Shown piece after piece: positions 54,995 through 63,224 of a stretch of DNA of 64,000 nt. Source of the DNA: Hypericibacter adhaerens (lineage in GTDB: Bacteria; Pseudomonadota; Alphaproteobacteria; Dongiales; Dongiaceae); NCBI RefSeq assembly GCF_008728835.1, contig NZ_CP042582.1:2135001-2199000 (forward strand), given 5' to 3'. Every line of letters begins with the position of its first letter. Position 1 is the first letter of the stretch. The position numbers and the translations under genes are program-made. Below the pieces are notes generated by a model. The model did no database searches. It was given only the letters and a program-made list of their open reading frames with translations, and was not told the origin of the DNA.

Positions 54995-56539
54995 ATGGAG
55001 ACCCCGCGCTCCGCCCGCCGTCCGCGCCGCCCCCGGGAGACCACCCGGCTCGGCATGGCGCTCCTGGGCCAGCCGCCCCTGCGCAACAGCTTCAAGCCGA
55101 TCGAGGCGCTGAGCCAGGACCAGCTCATGGCGATCCACGAGGCCTCGCTGACGCTCCTGGAGGAGACCGGCATCGAGTTCATGGGGGCCGCGGCGCGCCA
55201 GGCCTTCCGCAAGGCCGGCGCCGCGGTGGAGGAGGCGACCGGCCTGGTCCGCATTCCCCGGGAACTGATCGCCCAGGGGCTCAAGACCGCCCCTTCGAGC
55301 TTTGTCCTCACGCCCCGCAACCCCGCCCGCCGGCTCCATATCGGCGAGAACCATGTCTCGTTCGGCCTGGTGGCGGGGCCGCCCAACATCCATGACGCCG
55401 TCGCCGGACGGCGCTCGGGCAACCACGAGGATTATGTCTCGCTGATCAAGCTCGCCCAGAGCTTCGACATCATCCATTTCATCGGCAATCAGCCGACCGC
55501 ACCCATCGAATTGCCGGCGCGCACGCGCCATCTCGACTGCTACCTCGCCAACGTGACCTATTCGGACCGGGTCTATCACTGCACCTCGATCGGCCGGAAC
55601 CGGGCGCTCGACGGAATCGACATCATGGCGATCTCGCGCGGGCTGACCCGCGAGCAGATGATCGACGATCCGGGCGTCCTCACCATCATCTCCGTCAACT
55701 CGCCGCGCCGTTTCGACGAGGCCATGAGCGACGGGCTGATGGCCATGTCGGAACATGGCCAGGCGGTGGTGGTGACGCCCTTCACCCTGATGGGGGCGAT
55801 GACGCCTGTGACGATGGCGGCCGCCCTGACCCAGCAGAATGCCGAGGCGCTGGCCGGCATCCTGCTGACGCAGCTCACGCGACCGGGCGCGCCCGTCGTC
55901 TATGGCGCCTTCACCTCGAACGTCGATATGCGCAGCGGGGCGCCGGCCTTCGGCACGCCCGAGAACGCCCGCGCCACGCTGGCGGCTGGCCAGCTCGCGC
56001 GCCTCTACAATCTGCCCTACCGGGCGAGCAACTCGAGCGCCAGCAACATCGTCGACGCGCAGGCGGCTTACGAATCCGAGATGTCGATCTGGTCCTCGGT
56101 CATGGGCCACGCCAACCTGGTCTATCACGGTGCCGGCTGGATGGAGGGCGGCCTCACCGCTTCGTTCGAGAAGATCGTGCTCGATGTCGAGATGCTGCAG
56201 ATGATGGCCGAGACCATCAAGCCGATGGACGTCAATCCGGCCGAGATCGCCGAGGGGCTGGCAGCGATCGCTGCCGTGCCGACGGGCGGTCATTTCTTCG
56301 GTGCCGAGCACACGCTGTCGCGCTACGAGACGGCCTTCTACACGCCGCTCCTCTCGAACTGGCAGAACTACGAGAACTGGGAGCTGGCGGGCGGGCTCGA
56401 CGCGACGCAGCGGGCGACGCAGATCTGGCAGAAGGCGCTCGAGATCTATGAGCGCCCGCCGCTCGACCCCGCGATCGAGGAGGCCTTGGCCGCCTTCGTG
56501 GCCCGTCGCAAGGAAGAGCTCAAGAACGTCGATCATTGA
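54995..56539 (+). CDS. Trimethylamine methyltransferase (MttB) family protein without pyrrolysine
   Basis: 514 residues from ATG 54995 (GAGGAAT upstream). LSQDQLMAIHEASLTLLEETGIEF and the long TIM-barrel body (GSGNH-like repeats, APIELPARTRH, YRASNSSASNIVDAQAAYE) match the MttB superfamily. No in-frame UAG is present, so it is a non-Pyl member. Known non-Pyl relatives demethylate glycine betaine or similar quaternary amines onto a corrinoid protein. No corrinoid-protein gene is adjacent, so partners must be elsewhere or the reaction differs. Confidence 0.83.
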   Translation: METPRSARRPRRPRETTRLGMALLGQPPLRNSFKPIEALSQDQLMAIHEASLTLLEETGIEFMGAAARQAFRKAGAAVEEATGLVRIPRELIAQGLKTAPSSFVLTPRNPARRLHIGENHVSFGLVAGPPNIHDAVAGRRSGNHEDYVSLIKLAQSFDIIHFIGNQPTAPIELPARTRHLDCYLANVTYSDRVYHCTSIGRNRALDGIDIMAISRGLTREQMIDDPGVLTIISVNSPRRFDEAMSDGLMAMSEHGQAVVVTPFTLMGAMTPVTMAAALTQQNAEALAGILLTQLTRPGAPVVYGAFTSNVDMRSGAPAFGTPENARATLAAGQLARLYNLPYRASNSSASNIVDAQAAYESEMSIWSSVMGHANLVYHGAGWMEGGLTASFEKIVLDVEMLQMMAETIKPMDVNPAEIAEGLAAIAAVPTGGHFFGAEHTLSRYETAFYTPLLSNWQNYENWELAGGLDATQRATQIWQKALEIYERPPLDPAIEEALAAFVARRKEELKNVDH

Positions 56540-56569
56540 TCGGCCCGGGCGGCAGCCGGGCAGGGCGCC

Positions 56570-57349
56570 TCAGCCCGAATAGAGCTCGGGGCGCCGGTCG
56601 TCGGCGAAGCGCCAGCCCGCTCGCGATTGCCGGTAACGCTCGAAGTCGAGCTCGGCGATCAGCAAGGCCTCCTCGCGGCTGCAAGCGGCGAGGATCTCGC
56701 CGTCGGGTGCCGCCACGCCGCTCTCGCCCGCATAATCGAGCCCATGCTCGCCGCCGGTGCGGTCGCAGAAGAGCATGAAGAGCTGGTTCTCATAGGCGCG
56801 CGCGGGGATGAGCTTGCGCGGCACGACGGAGTAGGGAGCCGTCGTCGCGCTGATGGCGAGGATGGCATCGGCACCGCCCAGTGCATAGCGGCGAGCCAGC
56901 TCCGGAAAATCGATGTCGTAGCAGATCATCAGGCCGAACCGCGCGCCGGCGAAATCGAACAGGCATGTTGCCGTGCCGGGCTGGAACTGCGCGCGCTCGA
57001 ATTCGCCCCAGAGATGGGTCTTGCGGTAGTTGGCGACGGGCCGGCCGGTCCGGTCGAGCAGCAATGCCGAATTGTAGACGGCACCGGCCGCGCGCTCGGG
57101 ATAGCCATAGAGGATCGCCAGCCCGGCCTCGGCCGCGATGGCGCCGGCCGCGATGGCGGAAGGCCCTTCGCTGGGCTCGGCCAGCCCTGGCACCGCATCG
57201 CCGATGTTGTAGCCGCTCAGGAAGAGCTCGGGCAGCAGCAGGAGTGCTGCACCCTGGGTTGCCGCTTCGCGGGCCAGGCGGCGCATGAGCTGCAGATTGG
57301 CCCGGACGTCGCCGGGCGTTCCGATGGTCTGGCCGAGGGCGATCTTCAT
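56570..57349 (-). CDS. Nitrilase-superfamily carbon-nitrogen hydrolase
   Basis: 259 residues. Catalytic triad Glu41 (LLLPELFLSGY), Lys110 (YRKTHLWGEFE) and Cys143 (MICYDIDFPE). Size and pattern fit short aliphatic amidases or omega-amidase/N-carbamoyl-type hydrolases. Hydrolyses an amide or nitrile C-N bond. Convergent with the MttB-family gene, 30 bases apart. Confidence 0.87.
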   Translation of the reverse strand: MKIALGQTIGTPGDVRANLQLMRRLAREAATQGAALLLLPELFLSGYNIGDAVPGLAEPSEGPSAIAAGAIAAEAGLAILYGYPERAAGAVYNSALLLDRTGRPVANYRKTHLWGEFERAQFQPGTATCLFDFAGARFGLMICYDIDFPELARRYALGGADAILAISATTAPYSVVPRKLIPARAYENQLFMLFCDRTGGEHGLDYAGESGVAAPDGEILAACSREEALLIAELDFERYRQSRAGWRFADDRRPELYSG

Positions 57350-57511
57350 GGGGGTTCCGGCGGGCGGGTTTCGACCGGTTTATGGCCCGTCGGACCCGGG
57401 GTCAAGTTTGGCGTAACACGCATAGATTCCGTCGATCCCGGGCGATGTCGCCCTGAGCCTGGGTTCCTAAGCTTCGCCATTCCCGATCGCCCGGCCCGAA
57501 GGAATTCCGGC

Positions 57512-58903
57512 ATGGAAATGACGCGGCTTCATTCGTTTCTCGTCCAGACGCGCTATGACGGCCTGCCACCCGAGGTCAGGCGCATGGCGGAGCGCTGCCT
57601 GATCGATCTGGCCGGGACCGCCGCGGCCGGCCTGGCGACGCCGCTCTCCCACATGATCCGGAACCACGCGGTGCGCGCCTTCGGCGCCGGCGAGGGCGCG
57701 CCGCGCGCGCGGCTCCTGTTCGACGGCCGCGTCGCGAGCCCGCTCGGCGCCGCCATGGCCGGCGGCATGACCATCGACAGCTTCGACGCCCATGACGGCC
57801 ATGTCCTGACCAAGGGCCATGCCGGCGTCGCGATCCTGCCGGCGCTCCTGGCGTTGGCTGACGCGGCCGAGACGCCGGTCTCCGGCCCGGAATTCCTGAC
57901 CGCCCTCGTGATCGGCTATGAGGTGGCGATCCGCGCCGGCATCGCGCAGCACGCGACCTGCCCCGACTATCACACCTCGGGTGCCTGGAATGCGCTGGGT
58001 GTCGTGGCCGTCGCCGCACGGCTCTGGGGGCTCGATCCGGAGCGCACCCGCCACGCCCTGGGCATCGCGGAATATCACGGTCCGCGCAGCCAGATGATGC
58101 GTTGCATCGACTTCCCGACCATGGTGAAGGATGGCTCGGGCTGGGGCGCCATGTGCGGCCTGAGCGCCGCCTATCTCGCGGCCGACGGCTTCACCGGCGC
58201 GCCGGCGCTGGTGGTCGAGAGCGAGCCTGTGAAACCGCTCTGGGCCGATCTCGGTCAGCGCTGGCGCATTCTCGAGCTCTATTTCAAGCCATATCCGGTC
58301 TGCCGCTGGGCCCAGCCCGCGGTCGAGGCGGCGCTCGTCCTGCAGCGCGGCCACAAGATCGATCCTGCCGCCATCGAGATGATCGATGTCGAGACCTTCC
58401 ACGAGGCGGTGCGCCTCGATCAGCATCGCCCGGCTTCGACGGAGGAAGCGCAATACAGCCTGCCGTTCCCGGTTGCTGCCGCGATCGTCCGCGGCCGGCT
58501 CGCCCCGACCGACGTGTCGGGCGAGGCGCTGGCCGATCCCGCGATCCTGGCGATGAGCGACCGCATCCGCCTGCAGGAGGCGCCGGATCTGAACGCGCGC
58601 TTCCCCGCCGAGCGCTTCGCCCGGGTCCGGTTCCATCTCAAGGGCGGCAAGACCGTCGCCAGCGACACGACGCCCGCGCGGGGCGATGCCGAGCGTCCGC
58701 TGGCGGATGACGAGATCCTGGCGAAGTTCCACGAGCTGGCCGACCAGCCCCTGGGCATCCCGGCGGCCCGGAAGCTCGAGGAACGCATCGCCGCGCTCGC
58801 CCGTCAGGCCGATGCCCGTCCCCTGGTCGATGCGCTGCTGACGGCGCCGCTTCCCGGCGCCGCCCCTTCGGACCGTAAGCGGAGCGGCTTTGTCGCAGCC
58901 TGA
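57512..58903 (+). CDS. MmgE/PrpD family protein
   Basis: 463 residues from ATG 57512 (AAGGAAT upstream), normal family size. GGMTIDSFDAHDGHVLTKGHAGVAILPALLALAD is the family core, with TSGAWNALGVVAVAARLWGLD and KPYPVCRWAQPAVEAALVL. Members include 2-methylcitrate dehydratase and cis-aconitate decarboxylase; no prpB/prpC is adjacent, so another dehydratase-like substrate is likely. Overlaps the start of the CocE-like gene by 14 bases. Confidence 0.83.
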   Translation: MEMTRLHSFLVQTRYDGLPPEVRRMAERCLIDLAGTAAAGLATPLSHMIRNHAVRAFGAGEGAPRARLLFDGRVASPLGAAMAGGMTIDSFDAHDGHVLTKGHAGVAILPALLALADAAETPVSGPEFLTALVIGYEVAIRAGIAQHATCPDYHTSGAWNALGVVAVAARLWGLDPERTRHALGIAEYHGPRSQMMRCIDFPTMVKDGSGWGAMCGLSAAYLAADGFTGAPALVVESEPVKPLWADLGQRWRILELYFKPYPVCRWAQPAVEAALVLQRGHKIDPAAIEMIDVETFHEAVRLDQHRPASTEEAQYSLPFPVAAAIVRGRLAPTDVSGEALADPAILAMSDRIRLQEAPDLNARFPAERFARVRFHLKGGKTVASDTTPARGDAERPLADDEILAKFHELADQPLGIPAARKLEERIAALARQADARPLVDALLTAPLPGAAPSDRKRSGFVAA

Positions 58904-60962
58904 CGCCACAAGCCTCGACGGTATCCGGATCGAGGAGACGGTCTGGATCGAGCTGCGGGACGGCTGCCGGCTGGCGGCGCGGCTATGGCTGCCCGAAGCC
59001 GGCACCGGGCCGGTGCCGGCCATTCTCGAATATCTCCCTTACCGTCGCCGCGACCGCCATCGCGGCGACGACGCGATCCTGCATCCGGCCTTCGCCGCGG
59101 CGGGCTATGCCTCGATCCGCGTCGATATGCGCGGTGCCGGCGATTCCGACGGGGTGATGACGGACGAATACACGCCGCGCGAATGGGCCGATGCGGTCGA
59201 GGTGATCGAATGGATCGCGCGCCAGCCCTGGTGCAGCGGCGCCGTCGGCATGATCGGCCTCTCCTGGAGCGGCTTCAATTCGCTGCAGATCGCGGCCCAG
59301 AACCCGCCGGCGCTCAAGGCCATCGTCACCACCTGCGCCTCCGACGACCGCTATGCCGACGACATGCATTACATGGGCGGCTGCCTGCTGAACGATAACC
59401 TGCAGTACGGCGCGACCCTCTTCACCTGGCTCGCCACGCCGCCCGATCCTGCCATCGTCGGTTCGCGCTGGCGCGAGATGTGGCAGGAACGATTGGCGGC
59501 GGTCGAGCCGCCGGCGGCGCGATGGATGCGCCACAGCGATCGCGACGCCTATTGGCGCAGCGGATCGGTCTGCGAGGATTACGGTTCCATCAAGGCGGCG
59601 GTGCTGGCGGTCGGCGGGTGGGCCGACGGCTATACCAACGCGGTGCTGCGACTCCTGGGCGGTCTCTCCGGTCCGCGCAAGGGCCTGATCGGGCCTTGGG
59701 CCCATGCCTTTCCCCATGTGGCCACGCCGGGACCCCGGATCGATTTCATCGGCTATGCGGTCCGCTGGTGGGATCACTGGCTCAAGGGCCGCGACACCGG
59801 GCTCATGGACGAGCCGATGCTGACGGCCTGGCTGCAGGCGGCCGAGCCGCCGCGCTCGCGCTACGAGGTTCGCGCCGGCCGCTGGATCGCGGAAGCGGCC
59901 TGGCCCAGCCCGAACGTCGAGGCGCTTCGCCTCGGCCTCGGTCCCTCGGGGCTGGGCGCGTCCCCGGCCGAATTCGTCGGGACGATCCGCTCGCCCGCGA
60001 CGATCGGGACCGCGTCCGGCGAGTGGTGCCCCTATGGCTGGGGTCCCGACATGCCGACCGACCAGCGTGACGAGGATGCGGGCTCGCTCTGCTTCGACGG
60101 CGCGCCGCTGGAAGCATCGCTGCAGCTGCTGGGCGGCACGCGGCTTTCGCTCCGTGTCGCCTGCGACAGCCCCGAGGCGATGCTGGCGGCGCGCCTGGTC
60201 GATCTGGCCCCCGACGGCACGGCGTCGCGCATCACCTATGGACTCCTCAATCTGCAGCATCGCAACGGCCATGGCCGGGCCGAGGCCCTGCAGCCGGGCA
60301 AGATCTACGAGGTCGAGATCAAGCTGAAGGACATGGCCTATGAGGTGCCGGCGGGCCACCGGCTGCGGGTCGCGCTCTCGACCGCCTATTGGCCGCTCGC
60401 CATGCCGTCGCCGCGCCCGGCGACGGTGACGGTCCATGGCGGCCAGCTGACCTTGCCGCGGCGGCGGCCGGATGAAACCGTTCAGCCGCCCGATCTGGGC
60501 GAGGCCTGGAGCCCGCCCGCGCTGGCCGGGACGGTGATGGTGGCTCCGGAGCGGGGACGGGTGCGCGTCGAGACGCAGGCGGACGGCGGCGCCACGGTCG
60601 ATGTGGTGCGCAACCTGGGCGCGCTCCATATCGACGATGTCGATCTCGACCTGACGGCCACGGGTTCCGAGCATTATGCGATGCCCGCCGGCGATCCGGC
60701 GCGAGCCGGATCGGAAGCCCGGCGCCGCGCCGGATTCAAGCGGGGCGACTGGGAGGTCTCGATCGAAACCCGCTCGACCCTGGCCTCCAGCGGCGCCGAT
60801 TGGCATTTCACGGCGACGCTTTCCGCCTTCGAGGGCAAGACGCCGGTCTTCGAGCGGAGCTGGGACCTCAAGATTCCAAGATCCTCGGTGAACTCGGTGC
60901 CGGAGACAGGCTCGTCCGCGATGCGGCCGGGTCCTGCCAAGACAACAAAACTCAACGCATGA
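58890..60962 (+). CDS. CocE/NonD family hydrolase (X-Pro dipeptidyl-peptidase-like)
   Basis: 690 residues from TTG 58890, translationally coupled to the MmgE/PrpD gene. Alpha/beta-hydrolase domain with oxyanion Tyr51 (LEYLPYRRRD), nucleophile Ser125 (GLSWSG), Asp in GGWADGYTN and His in GPWAHAF. C-terminal jelly-roll domain (about 390-560) as in CocE, plus an extra ~120 residues that are not recognised. No signal peptide. Hydrolyses an ester or amide of unknown identity; neighbours suggest an amine-containing ester. Confidence 0.84.
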   Translation: MSQPDATSLDGIRIEETVWIELRDGCRLAARLWLPEAGTGPVPAILEYLPYRRRDRHRGDDAILHPAFAAAGYASIRVDMRGAGDSDGVMTDEYTPREWADAVEVIEWIARQPWCSGAVGMIGLSWSGFNSLQIAAQNPPALKAIVTTCASDDRYADDMHYMGGCLLNDNLQYGATLFTWLATPPDPAIVGSRWREMWQERLAAVEPPAARWMRHSDRDAYWRSGSVCEDYGSIKAAVLAVGGWADGYTNAVLRLLGGLSGPRKGLIGPWAHAFPHVATPGPRIDFIGYAVRWWDHWLKGRDTGLMDEPMLTAWLQAAEPPRSRYEVRAGRWIAEAAWPSPNVEALRLGLGPSGLGASPAEFVGTIRSPATIGTASGEWCPYGWGPDMPTDQRDEDAGSLCFDGAPLEASLQLLGGTRLSLRVACDSPEAMLAARLVDLAPDGTASRITYGLLNLQHRNGHGRAEALQPGKIYEVEIKLKDMAYEVPAGHRLRVALSTAYWPLAMPSPRPATVTVHGGQLTLPRRRPDETVQPPDLGEAWSPPALAGTVMVAPERGRVRVETQADGGATVDVVRNLGALHIDDVDLDLTATGSEHYAMPAGDPARAGSEARRRAGFKRGDWEVSIETRSTLASSGADWHFTATLSAFEGKTPVFERSWDLKIPRSSVNSVPETGSSAMRPGPAKTTKLNA

Positions 60963-60979
60963 CGATAGGGAGGTTAGCG

Positions 60980-61891
60980 ATGGGACATTCATGGAAATCG
61001 ATATCACGCCGCAGCGTGCTGGGCGGCGTGGGAGCGGCGGCGGCATTGACGGTGCTGGGCCCGCGGGTGCGGGCGGCCGACAAGGTCAAGGTCGGCTGGA
61101 CCACGGATACGGAGCAGTCGATCCTGGGCAACATCACGGCCCTGATCCTCGAGAAGAAGCTGGGGATCCCGGTCGAGCGGGTCGGCAATCTGGGCGGCAC
61201 CGGCATCGCGCATCAGGCGATCATCGACGGGGCGATCGACATCTATCCGGACTATACCGGCGATGCGCTGGCGAACGTTCTCAAGAAGGACGTGATCACC
61301 GATCCGCAGAAGGCCTGGGAAGCGGTTCGCGACGGCTATGCCTCGCAATACAAGATCACCTGGCTGAAGCCGACGCCCTTCAACAACACCTACGCCCTCG
61401 CGCTCAAGGAAGCCAAGGCGCAGGAGCTCGGCATCACCACCATCACAGGGTTGGCGCCCCAGGCGCCGAAATGGAAGCTCGGCTGCTCGGTCGAGTTCGC
61501 CGGCCGGCCGATCGACGGCTATCCGGGCATGGCCAAGCATTACGGCTTCGAGTTCGGCACGGTGAAGCCGATGGATGTCGGCCTGATGTACACGGCCGTC
61601 GACAGCGGCGATGTCGATGTCATCGTGGCCTTCGCCACCGACGCCCGTATCGGCAAGGTGGGCTTGCGGGTGCTGGCCGACGACAAGCTGTTCTTCCCGT
61701 CCTACAACGCCGCCATCACCGTCCGCGACGAGGTGATCAAGGCCCATGCCGGGCTGGCCGAGGCGGTCGAGGCCGTCACCGGCACGCTGGAAACCCCCGT
61801 CCAAATCAAGCTGAACGGCCGTGCGGACATCGACGGTGTCCCGCCGGAAACGGTGGCGGAGGAGTATCTGAAGCAGCTAAAGGTTATCTGA
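60980..61891 (+). CDS. Osmoprotectant/quaternary-amine ABC substrate-binding protein (OpuCC/OsmF-like)
   Basis: 303 residues from ATG 60980 (GGGAGG six bases upstream). Tat-like signal SRRSVLGGVGAAAALTVLG. Mature part VKVGWTTDTEQSILGNITALILEKK, GAIDIYPDYTGDA and DAVDSGDVDV-like VDSGDVDVIVAFATDARI match OpuC/OsmF binding proteins for glycine betaine, choline or carnitine. Heads the transporter genes that follow after a terminator-like hairpin. Confidence 0.87.
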   Translation: MGHSWKSISRRSVLGGVGAAAALTVLGPRVRAADKVKVGWTTDTEQSILGNITALILEKKLGIPVERVGNLGGTGIAHQAIIDGAIDIYPDYTGDALANVLKKDVITDPQKAWEAVRDGYASQYKITWLKPTPFNNTYALALKEAKAQELGITTITGLAPQAPKWKLGCSVEFAGRPIDGYPGMAKHYGFEFGTVKPMDVGLMYTAVDSGDVDVIVAFATDARIGKVGLRVLADDKLFFPSYNAAITVRDEVIKAHAGLAEAVEAVTGTLETPVQIKLNGRADIDGVPPETVAEEYLKQLKVI

Positions 61892-61901
61892 GCTCCCTGA
61901 C

Positions 61902-61944
61902 CCGCGCCGGGCGGCCGTCAGGCGGCTGCCCGGCGCGGCTTTTC
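61902..61944 (+). terminator. Attenuator/terminator between binding protein and permeases
   Basis: Perfect 11-bp stem CCGCGCCGGGC/GCCCGGCGCGG (61902-61912 with 61928-61938) and CTTTTC tail, 10 bases after the binding-protein stop. Probably lets only part of the transcripts reach the permease genes. Confidence 0.7.
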
Positions 61945-61952
61945 TCGGATTC

Positions 61953-62588
61953 ATGAACGTCTTCGCCTACCTGGCCAGCAACTGGCCCAGAGTCCTCGAG
62001 CTGGCGCTGCACCATCTCGAGCTGTCGCTCTATGCCGTGGCGCTGGCCCTGGCCATCGGCGTGCCCCTCGGCGTGCTCTGCTATCTCGTGCGCCCGGTCG
62101 CGACGGTGCTGCTCAATGCCGTCTCCATCATCTACACGGTGCCGACCCTGGCCTTGTTCGGCCTGATGATTCCCCTGATCGGGATCGGCATCGTCCCGGC
62201 GATCACCGCCGTGGTGCTCTATTCCCTGCTGCCGATCGTGCAGAACACCTATACCGGCCTGACCGCGGTGGCACCTGAGATCCGCGAGGCGGCGAAGGGC
62301 GTCGGCATGAGCTCCGGCGGCCGGCTATGGCGGGTGGAGCTGCCGTTGGCGCTCCCGGTCGTCTCGGCCGGCGTGCGGGTGGCCGTGGTCAATGCGGTCG
62401 GCATGATGACGCTCGCGTCCCTGATCGGCGCCGGCGGGTTGGGCGACCTGATCTTCCGCGGCATCTCGACCCTGTCCTGGGCGCTCGTGCTGGCCGGCAG
62501 CGTTCCGGTGCTGGCGCTCGCGGCCCTTGCCGATATCGGGCTCAAGGCCCTGGAGCGGCGCCTCGCGTCATGGCAGGGCGTCGCATGA
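61953..62588 (+). CDS. Quaternary-amine ABC permease (OpuCB-like)
   Basis: 211 residues, five to six membrane helices, with EIREAAKGVGMSSGGRLWRVELPLALP coupling loop and the GAGGLGDLIFRGI stretch of OpuC/ProW-type permeases. Overlaps the second permease by ATGA. The usual ribosome site is weak, consistent with low expression after the attenuator. Confidence 0.87.
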   Translation: MNVFAYLASNWPRVLELALHHLELSLYAVALALAIGVPLGVLCYLVRPVATVLLNAVSIIYTVPTLALFGLMIPLIGIGIVPAITAVVLYSLLPIVQNTYTGLTAVAPEIREAAKGVGMSSGGRLWRVELPLALPVVSAGVRVAVVNAVGMMTLASLIGAGGLGDLIFRGISTLSWALVLAGSVPVLALAALADIGLKALERRLASWQGVA

Positions 62589-63214
62589 GCCTGTCGGATT
62601 ATCTCCATTTCCAGGGAGACCTAGTGTTGCGGCTGGCCTGGCAGCATCTGCTGCTGTTCGGGCTCTCGATCCTGGGCGCCACGATCATCGGCGTCGGGCT
62701 CGGCATCGCCATCGCCCGCGTTCGCTGGATCGCCTCGATCGTGGTGCCGCTCGTCAATCTGCTGCAGGCCTGCCCCGAGGTGGTGCTGCTGGCCGTGTCG
62801 ATCCCGCTGCTGGGGATCGGGTTCGAGGGCGCCTTGATTCCGCTCTTCGTCAAGGGCGTGCTCCCCATCCTGCGCAACACGGCGAGCGGCCTGGCCGGCG
62901 TCGATGCCCGCACCGTCGAGGCCGCCACCGGTATCGGCCTGACGCCGCGCCAGGTCCTGTTCCGCATCGAGCTGCCGTCGGCCCTGCCGGTGATCATCGC
63001 CGGCATCCGCGTGGCCGCGGTGATGCTGGTCTCCGTCCTGACGCTTACCGCCTATATCGGCGTCGAAAGCCTGGGCACGCTGATCGTCCAGGGCATCGCG
63101 CGCATGGACCCGACGCCCCTGATCCTGGGATCAGCCCTGACGGCGCTCCTCGCCGTCGCCATCAATTACCTTCTGATCGGCGTCGAACGCGCCGCCGCCA
63201 ACCGTCTCCGCTGA
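62585..63214 (+). CDS. Quaternary-amine ABC permease (OpuCD-like)
   Basis: 209 residues from ATG 62585 inside the previous stop (ATGA). Coupling loop VEAATGIGLTPRQVLFRIELPSALP and ESLGTLIVQGIARMD. Second half of the heterodimeric channel. The ATPase gene starts 10 bases after its stop. Confidence 0.87.
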   Translation: MSLSDYLHFQGDLVLRLAWQHLLLFGLSILGATIIGVGLGIAIARVRWIASIVVPLVNLLQACPEVVLLAVSIPLLGIGFEGALIPLFVKGVLPILRNTASGLAGVDARTVEAATGIGLTPRQVLFRIELPSALPVIIAGIRVAAVMLVSVLTLTAYIGVESLGTLIVQGIARMDPTPLILGSALTALLAVAINYLLIGVERAAANRLR

Positions 63215-63224
63215 GGATAGCGCC

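Noticed and set aside
54971-56536. 521-codon frame opposite the MttB-family gene
   Set aside because: Antisense shadow, rich in Arg/Gly/His/Asp, no recognisable domain.
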